DNA from: Ilex aquifolium
Lineage: Eukaryota; Streptophyta; Magnoliopsida; Aquifoliales; Aquifoliaceae
Assembly (NCBI GenBank): GCA_951799425.1
Contig: OX637397.1
Coordinates: 9,183,064 to 9,247,063 of the forward strand
Direction: 5' to 3'
Length of the DNA: 64,000 nucleotides
The position numbers and the translations under genes are program-made. Under the pieces are notes generated by a model. It worked only from the letters and a program-made list of their open reading frames with translations, was not told the origin of the DNA and did no database searches. Below are positions 58,209 through 64,000 of the stretch, one piece after another. The stretch's first letter is position 1. Every line of letters starts with the position of its first letter.

Positions 58209-58335
58209 GAGGATCAGCAGTTGGTCTAATGGTCACCGCAGTTCGTTGTTAGACCATTAGGTTGTAGGTTTGAACTTCACCGTCCTCTCCCCTATAAAAG
58301 TTCAAAATAGTGACAAAAAAAAAAGTTTAAAAAAA
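58209..58335 (+). mobile_element. tRNA-derived SINE, family 2, in the pseudogene 3' region
   Basis: A perfect 19-bp target duplication ATATGTGGTTGTGTTATGT (58190-58208, 58336-58354). The body has an A box TGGTCTAATGG (58221), a B box GGTTTGAACTT, a CTCTCCCC segment and an A-rich tail. The head resembles a tRNA gene, but the length and tail show a SINE. The functional CHS copy has no insertion here. Confidence 0.85.
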
Positions 58336-58380
58336 ATATGTGGTTGTGTTATGTATTGTCTTTGTATTTTTCTACTATGT

Positions 58381-59355
58381 TGAATGAATTTCATAAAACC
58401 TAAAATAATGATGCTTGGAGTATTTTAACTAATTTAAAAATGTATTATTTTATGTTAAGGAAGTTTTTGTATTAGTTTTAGTGATCTAGATCATGTCCAA
58501 TGCAATTTTTTTTTAATTTCTCTTAATAGTAGGTTTTTTAACTAGTTTCAATTGTAAATCATTCGCTGTGAATTGATGGGTTCTACTAACGTCTGATGGA
58601 TCCGTTTTGATTTCATAGTCATTGACTTAATATTGAAAGGAATTGAGTGAAATTGTACTCAGGATCAGGATTAAGTCCAATTTCAATAAACTAGATCATG
58701 AAATTAGACACTGAGATTCGTATTTCTATGTCCAAAATCACCCCTTTCTTCCCACCCTTTTACTCCCTCTACAAATTTTTAGATAATAATGAAATTACAT
58801 GTTAAAATTCCTATTTCACTGTTTAATTTCAATGAAAAAAATTGCCAATTAGTGCAAAAGAAATCTATTTATAGAAAAGCAAAAGCAAAAATAATACCAT
58901 CTATATTTACTTTGTGTGTGAATAGTAGAAAACAATGGATTAGTTACTACCTTTTCTTTTCGGATTACGAGTAACTTTTTTGACGGTAGGGTCACATTGG
59001 ACCCAAATCCTACAAAATAAATCTCAGATACTTGTAATTATCCACTAACAACAAATATCAGTTAAACTTAAGAGTCGCTAGCGAATATAAAATCCTAAAT
59101 GTCCAAATAAAATTAATAATAATACAATTTTACCTTCTCACGTCAAATTATTAATGAGTATCAATGACTCTAAAATTCAACTCAGGTGCTCATAGTTCAG
59201 GATTCACGTACATTAAAAGATAGGGATAAATTTGACTCAAATCAAAGTTGCTCAACCATAACATGTATAAAAATAATACATAAGGAAGAAAGATGGAAGA
59301 TTGGATTGTTTGTAGTGAAAGGTGACAACAGGTTAGAATGTTGCAAAGACCATTG
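58381..59355. other. Intergenic DNA
   Basis: AT-rich and non-coding. Nothing with ends is recognised. Confidence 0.4.
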
Positions 59356-59678
59356 GGAGAACACGTCCTTTTGGGCTAAAGGTTAGTAGGCTAATATTTA
59401 TATTAGTGTGGACCTTGACTCGTGGACTAACTCGGGAAAAAGGCCAATCTTCTCTGGAACATGATTCACAATCACTCATTCGTCCCGATCAAATAGTAAA
59501 ATTTATCCATCGGCGATTTTTTTTTTTCCGCTAATCACTCCTTCTCAACTAGCCCGCCCGATCGATCTTGTAAGATCGACTAATTCAAAACGAATTGTTT
59601 GTTTGGTAGGAGAACATGTCCTTTTGGGCTAAACGTTAGTAGGCTGATATTTATACTAGTGTGGACCTTGATTCGTGG
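59356..59678 (+). repeat. 70-bp direct repeat, 253 bp apart
   Basis: The segments 59356-59425 and 59609-59678 are nearly identical (GGAGAACA, CCTTTTGGGCTAAA, GTTAGTAGGCT, GTGTGGACCTTGA), with only about six differences. The stretch between them contains GCCCGCCCGATCGATCTTG. This could be a local duplication or the ends of a small unknown element. Confidence 0.7.
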
Positions 59679-59914
59679 GTCTGATTTAAAACCCAATTAA
59701 TAATCTCTACATTAAAAGACTCCAATTGGTCCATTAAAATCCAATGTAACAGCCCAATATAAAAATATGACAAAAAACCCATTGAAAACCAAATAAATTC
59801 TATGAATAATAAATAAATAAAAATAATTTCAAAGTTTTAAAAACCTTTTAATTTATACCAACACAAAGTGACAACATTGTTTAGAGTACCCACACTTGAC
59901 TGATCATAATATTA

Positions 59915-60399
59915 ATCCTTAGTTTGGTACGATGAAAAAGTTTGAATGATGGAAAGTTAGAAAATTAGATAAAATATCATGTTTTGTAAGAAATAAAAAT
60001 ATGAATGATAAAAAAGTAAATGAATTTAACTTTCCATTTAACTCACCAAAATCAATATCTCCAAAATTAAAAGAAAAAATAAATAAAAAGTTAATTATGT
60101 GTGCTAAAATGTATGCTATTTGTTTCTATATCATTTGATATATGCATACATATATCATATTTATCAAGTATATATTAATTTATATATAGATATAATGATA
60201 AAATATGTATTTACACGTTTTTTATCATTCCATTTTTTCATCCTACCAAATATAACAAAAATCATTTTTTTTTACTTTCCATCCAGTTTATCAAATACAA
60301 AAGAGAGAAAGAATGATTACTCCCTTAAATGATAGAAAGTATATTATTTCCTATTTTTTATCTTATATTTTTTCATCCATCCTACCAAACATACCATAA
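59915..60399. mobile_element. Long-TIR MITE, copy 2
   Basis: The left end TTAGTTTGGTACGATGAAAA and the inverted right end ATGTTTGGTAGGATGGATGA match. The left arm aligns closely with the inverted right arm of the copy at 1062-1919 (AAAACATCATGTTT-like word, CACCAAAATCAAT). Non-coding. Confidence 0.58.
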
Positions 60400-60520
60400 T
60401 TGTTGATATGTTGGTAGCAGAAAGGTACAAAAAAATTTAGGCAAGAGAGATTATGATGGTAAGGTTTATGTGTGTTCTCTAATTATGAGTTTGAGTCTTC
60501 TTTAAGTCTCATCCACCGTC

Positions 60521-60731
60521 TTGGGCAAGCTCAAGCTGGAGCATATTGTTCTGGAAGGTTACTTTGTCGCTCCGAAAAAGTTATGCTTTAAAGACTAAAG
60601 ACAATGTAGAGATTGTGAAGCAAAAGGGTGCTGCAAAAAACTATGTGGACTTCGAATGGTTTAAACAACTATACGCTAATCCCTCTCTAAAGAAGGATGT
60701 AACCGTTGAAGACACAACACTATTCATATAA
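60521..60731 (+). pseudogene. Fragment of mitochondrial-plasmid-type B-family DNA polymerase
   Basis: Two adjacent reading segments give LGKLKLEH...EGYFVAPK and YALKTKDNVEIVKQKGAAKN...WFKQLYANPS, the pattern of the palm/thumb region of protein-primed family-B polymerases (DNA_pol_B_2) in linear mitochondrial plasmids. About 70 codons of a protein that is normally around 1,000 residues. It is a broken fossil, probably nuclear DNA of organellar plasmid origin. Identification rests on recalled motif spacing. Confidence 0.5.
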
Positions 60732-60929
60732 GTTTTTAGTACGAGTGAAGTCAAAAAAAAAATAGTCAACACGACACGGACCCGATCTTGATACAATTCG
60801 TTAAATACAAATTAATAAATAAATTGGGTATATATGAAATATTTTTTGATACAAACTCGTCTCATTCGACACGATTGACAAGTATAGGTAACACCCTCGA
60901 AAGTTGGGATTCGACAATGGTGCTAATGA

Positions 60930-61790
60930 TAGGGGTGTCAAACATGTCGGGTTGGGTCATTTCGTGTCGCGTTGATTTCAAGTTTGTGTCGAAAATTCCA
61001 AAACACGAACCTGACCTGTTTAATAATCGTGTCGAGATGTGTAAATACTAACCTGACCTAGTCATTAAACGAGTTATCCAAACTTGACCTGGTTGACACA
61101 CTATGTTTTTTACCAATGAGCTTTTGGTCCAATAGTACTTGTCTTGTAAAGACTTTGCCTTCTTGAGATCAAAGATTCAAGTCTCTCTCCCCCTTCCACT
61201 GTTTGACACACTAAATAAACAGGTCATTTTCAGATTAACACACATAAAATGACCTGTTTAACTTATTTTCATACCTGTTCATTATTATTAAATACACAAT
61301 TCAAGCATTCATCCAAAATTTCAAATAAATTTTTCACCACATATCATATCTCATCAATGAAATTAAATAAAATGCATTCAAGTTTCAACCCAAAAATTAA
61401 AGCAAGGACTATACTAGTATACTATCATAAAATGTTAAGAACTATATTGTCAATTACTACAGGAGAAGCAAGAATTAATAAGTAATAATGTTAAGATTAC
61501 ATCAGTCATACATAATAGGCAAATCATACTGCATAAACGGGTTAAACGGGTCTACAATTAGTTAGGTCGGGTTCGTGTCCAAATCATGTCAACCCGTTTA
61601 AAATATAAGGGTTAATCAGGTCAAAATCGATTTGACCTGATTTTGACATGAACTCGACATGATTTTTTTCGTGTTTTAAGCGTATTGACCCATTTTTATC
61701 CATTGACTCGTTTAATTTCGTGTCCGACCAAATAATTTCATGTTCAATTCGTGTCGTGTTAACGTATCATGTCAAAAATTGAGAGCCTTA
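60930..61790. mobile_element. Non-autonomous hAT element, 'GTGTCG' type
   Basis: Perfect 8-bp duplication GCTAATGA (60922-60929, 61791-61798). The ends are TAGGGGTGTCAAA and, inverted, TAAGGCTCTCAATTT. Subterminal regions are crowded with CGTGTCG, GGTCA and ACCCGTTTA words in both orientations. A SINE is nested at 61113-61200. No transposase. Confidence 0.8.
61113..61200 (+). mobile_element. tRNA-derived SINE, family 1, nested in hAT
   Basis: Shares GTCTTGTAAAGACTTTG and a following CTCTCTCCCCCTTCC tract with the SINE at 19366. A box TTGGTCCAATAG, B box AGATTCAAGTCT. The tail is short and the target duplication is unclear. Confidence 0.55.
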
Positions 61791-61798
61791 GCTAATGA

Positions 61799-62556
61799 CA
61801 CTAATTGCAGAGGTTCCAAAATGTTGCAAAATGCAGCAGTTGATATTTGAGCCTAGAGAAGAAAAAAGAAAAAAGAAATTTGGATTTTCAAATATGAAAC
61901 AAAACCTAGATTGATAAAGATCAATTGTTACAGGGTCTCCAGGTCGGGTCAGATCTTAACCAAAAGGCTGACAGCCTGTTAGTCGAATAAATATTCAATG
62001 CAACGGTGACATCACGTCATTACTATTACGTTGTGTTACTATCTATACTACTTTAAAATATCAGCATACTTGAAAATTTTTTTTTTTTTCACTTTTGCCC
62101 TCTAACAACACACTTATACCATCCAGAAATCGGCCAAGAACAAACCGTCGTACCTCCTCTCTTCACCTTCCCCCTCTCCGCCCCTCTTTAATTCTTCTCC
62201 CCAATTTTTTTTAATTACAGCAATTCAATTACAGAATCTGTTACGATCGAAATGCATGTGAAGTTATTTAGGAAATCACATTGTGTTTGATCTAATTTTG
62301 GGTTTGTGTGTGAAGCGGTATTACTTAATCCCACAATGATCGGAACAAAAGGTTCTTCAGAGTGTTAAAATTTGACCGAATGGAATCATCTGATCTCAAT
62401 ATCAGTTAAGACCCCGTTGTGTATTTGCCGCAGGAAGTCAAGAGCTTACTATAGAGGGCGACCGAGGTTAATAGAGCTACTGGATGGCTGAATTTTATAG
62501 CCAAATTCTATGGCATTTCTGTTTAGTTTTTTGTAAATTGACAATCACTTGGGTTA
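61799..62556. other. Possible gene remnant or leader region
   Basis: 62150-62230 has the pyrimidine-rich look of a plant 5' leader. 62380-62526 reads, from ATG, MESSDLNIS, stop, DPVVYLPQEVKSLL, stop, RATEVNRATGWLNFIAKFYG, which looks protein-like but has two in-frame stops. The family is not recognised. It may be the start of a pseudogene or a chance frame. Confidence 0.3.
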
Positions 62557-62564
62557 CTTATAAG

Positions 62565-63376
62565 CAGTGTTATCAGAATCGGACCGGACCAGACCAGCCG
62601 GTCGGACCGATTCAACCGTGACCCGGGACCTTAACCGGTCCGGTTCTCTAGTTGGACCGCATAAGGAAGAGAACCGAAAAACCGGCCGATTTTTATAAAA
62701 ACCGTGAACTGAACGGTTTGACGACAGCCCCCTTCCCTTCGTCTGATAACACTGATCCATTCTTTTTGCCATAAATCGCTGAAGCACAATGACAAACAAC
62801 ACAACCCCAAGTCGCTGAAGCAAATCGCTGAAGCACAACGACAATCAAATCGCTGAAGCCATCCCTACTTCATCAGGCAGATTGAGTTCCGCAGAAAGCT
62901 GAGGGATGATATAGTAGGCAAAAACTGGGGAATGATTACAGTCTCAGTCTAGAGAAGAATTTAGTGATGGAAAGAGAGAGAGAAATGAAATGAAAGAGAC
63001 GGTTTGCAGGTTGAATGGAAAAGAGGAAGGAGTTGCAGAGACATTTATAGCTGATTTTTTTTTTAATTTATTCTTGGATAAATTATAAATGACACCCTTT
63101 TTTTTTCTTTATAATTTACATGACCTCTTTACTTTGCTTTAAAATACAATAACCCCCACTTTGTTACTTAACTTCATTAATTTTATGGCAAATTGTATGC
63201 ATTTTAGACATATTTTATATTTTTTAGCTAAAATATTATGTTTTATAATTATTATTTTTATTTTTTATTTTTTTATTATATGACCGATCCGACCAGTTGA
63301 CCCAACGGTTGAACCAGTGAACCATTGACTCGGTCCCCTTGCCGGTTCGATGACCGGTCCAGTTTTGATAACATTG
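62565..63376. mobile_element. Non-autonomous hAT element, 'GGACCGG' type
   Basis: 8-bp duplication CTTATAAG (62557-62564, 63377-63384); ends CAGTGTTATCA and, inverted, CAATGTTATCA. Subterminal GGACCGG/CCGGTCC words occur in both arms, a type common in eudicots. 63070-63260 is an AT-rich inner repeat. No transposase. Confidence 0.85.
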
Positions 63377-63384
63377 CTTATAAG

Positions 63385-64000
63385 TCATATTCCACAGTTT
63401 CTAGATGAATTATATGTCATTTGCATTTATGTTGGAATTATGTTTGATTGCCTTTGGGTTACATTTTATATTTTGGATTGGGGAACTTTTGTCTTTGTTT
63501 TTTTTCAATTGAGGCATTATATATCTTGGGTTTCATTGGAATTATGTCTGGCCACTTTAGTGCGCTTGTATGCTCAATTGGGCACTTTGAGATGTGAAAA
63601 AAAGTTATTGGAACTGGGTTTAGCTTCTGACGTAGGTTTCATTGTTTCTTTTTTTTTTTTTTTTTTCTGTATATGTAATGCATTGTACCAAATAGAAAAT
63701 CCAGATCACCCTACTTACGTATAGCTTTGTAAATCCAGGACCGATTATGAGATATTAAGACGAGTCCATGGTTTTTTTTGTTTAGCTTCTGCAAAATATG
63801 TGATATGTTCAAACTATTGAGATATGCTTATTCATGTGCAATTTTGGTGCTTGTTAATGCTTTATATGTTGCAGGTTAAGAAGTTCATTCTTCTTGGAGA
63901 AATGCACACATCTATACTTCCTTAGTTAGAGGGAGTAGGGAGCTTGACAAAATTGTTAATTGACAGAAGCACACTCAATATGATCATTTCAGATGATCAA
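63385..64000. other. AT-rich right edge of the window
   Basis: Contains a long T-run near 63650 and a TTGCAG followed by GTTAAGAAGTTCATTCTTC near 63870 that could be a splice acceptor. No recognisable protein. The 124-codon frame covering 63350-63724 begins inside the hAT end and is not believed. Confidence 0.3.

Noticed and set aside
63350-63724. A 124-codon plus-strand open frame
   Set aside because: It starts inside the hAT end, crosses its target duplication and has a long Phe run from a T-tract; not a gene.

Overview
This is a nuclear window from a flowering plant, most likely a eudicot. The support is a two-exon chalcone synthase gene with the intron in the family's usual place (the codon for Cys60), a single-exon plant UDP-glycosyltransferase, Tat-type Ty3/Gypsy elements, and dense layers of hAT, MITE, Helitron and SINE copies in AT-rich DNA. 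The species cannot be named from sequence alone.

Layout. 1-5016: AT-rich intergenic DNA with two small Helitrons, a long-terminal-repeat MITE and a long-inverted-repeat element. 5017-18493: a non-autonomous hAT element (8-bp target duplication TATGCTGA) that carries a 12.8-kb Tat-type Ty3/Gypsy element (5-bp duplication AATGG). 19582-35975: a UGT88-like glycosyltransferase pseudogene cut in two by a second Tat-type element (20204-35207). That element holds a nested 1,965-bp solo LTR (27256-29220, duplication GAAAA). 35976-46900: intergenic DNA with two more solo LTRs (37411-38431 and 41377-42066, each with perfect 5-bp duplications), a set of foldback MITEs and one large foldback element with an inner minisatellite. 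46983-50119: a chalcone synthase gene that looks fully functional. 54070-58167: a second, tandemly duplicated chalcone synthase copy that is a pseudogene. 58209-64000: a SINE with a 19-bp target duplication, a fragment of a mitochondrial-plasmid-type DNA polymerase, and two further hAT elements.

Only one gene in the window appears able to make a working protein: the chalcone synthase at 47191-50119. It would catalyse the first committed step of flavonoid synthesis. The neighbouring UGT88-like gene belongs to a family that includes chalcone and dihydrochalcone glucosyltransferases. The locus may therefore once have been a small chalcone-making and chalcone-glycosylating neighbourhood, since dismantled by point decay and transposons; that link is inference.

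All LTR elements are treated as fossils. Both long ones are broken in several places and keep two antisense gene-like regions between integrase and 3' LTR.
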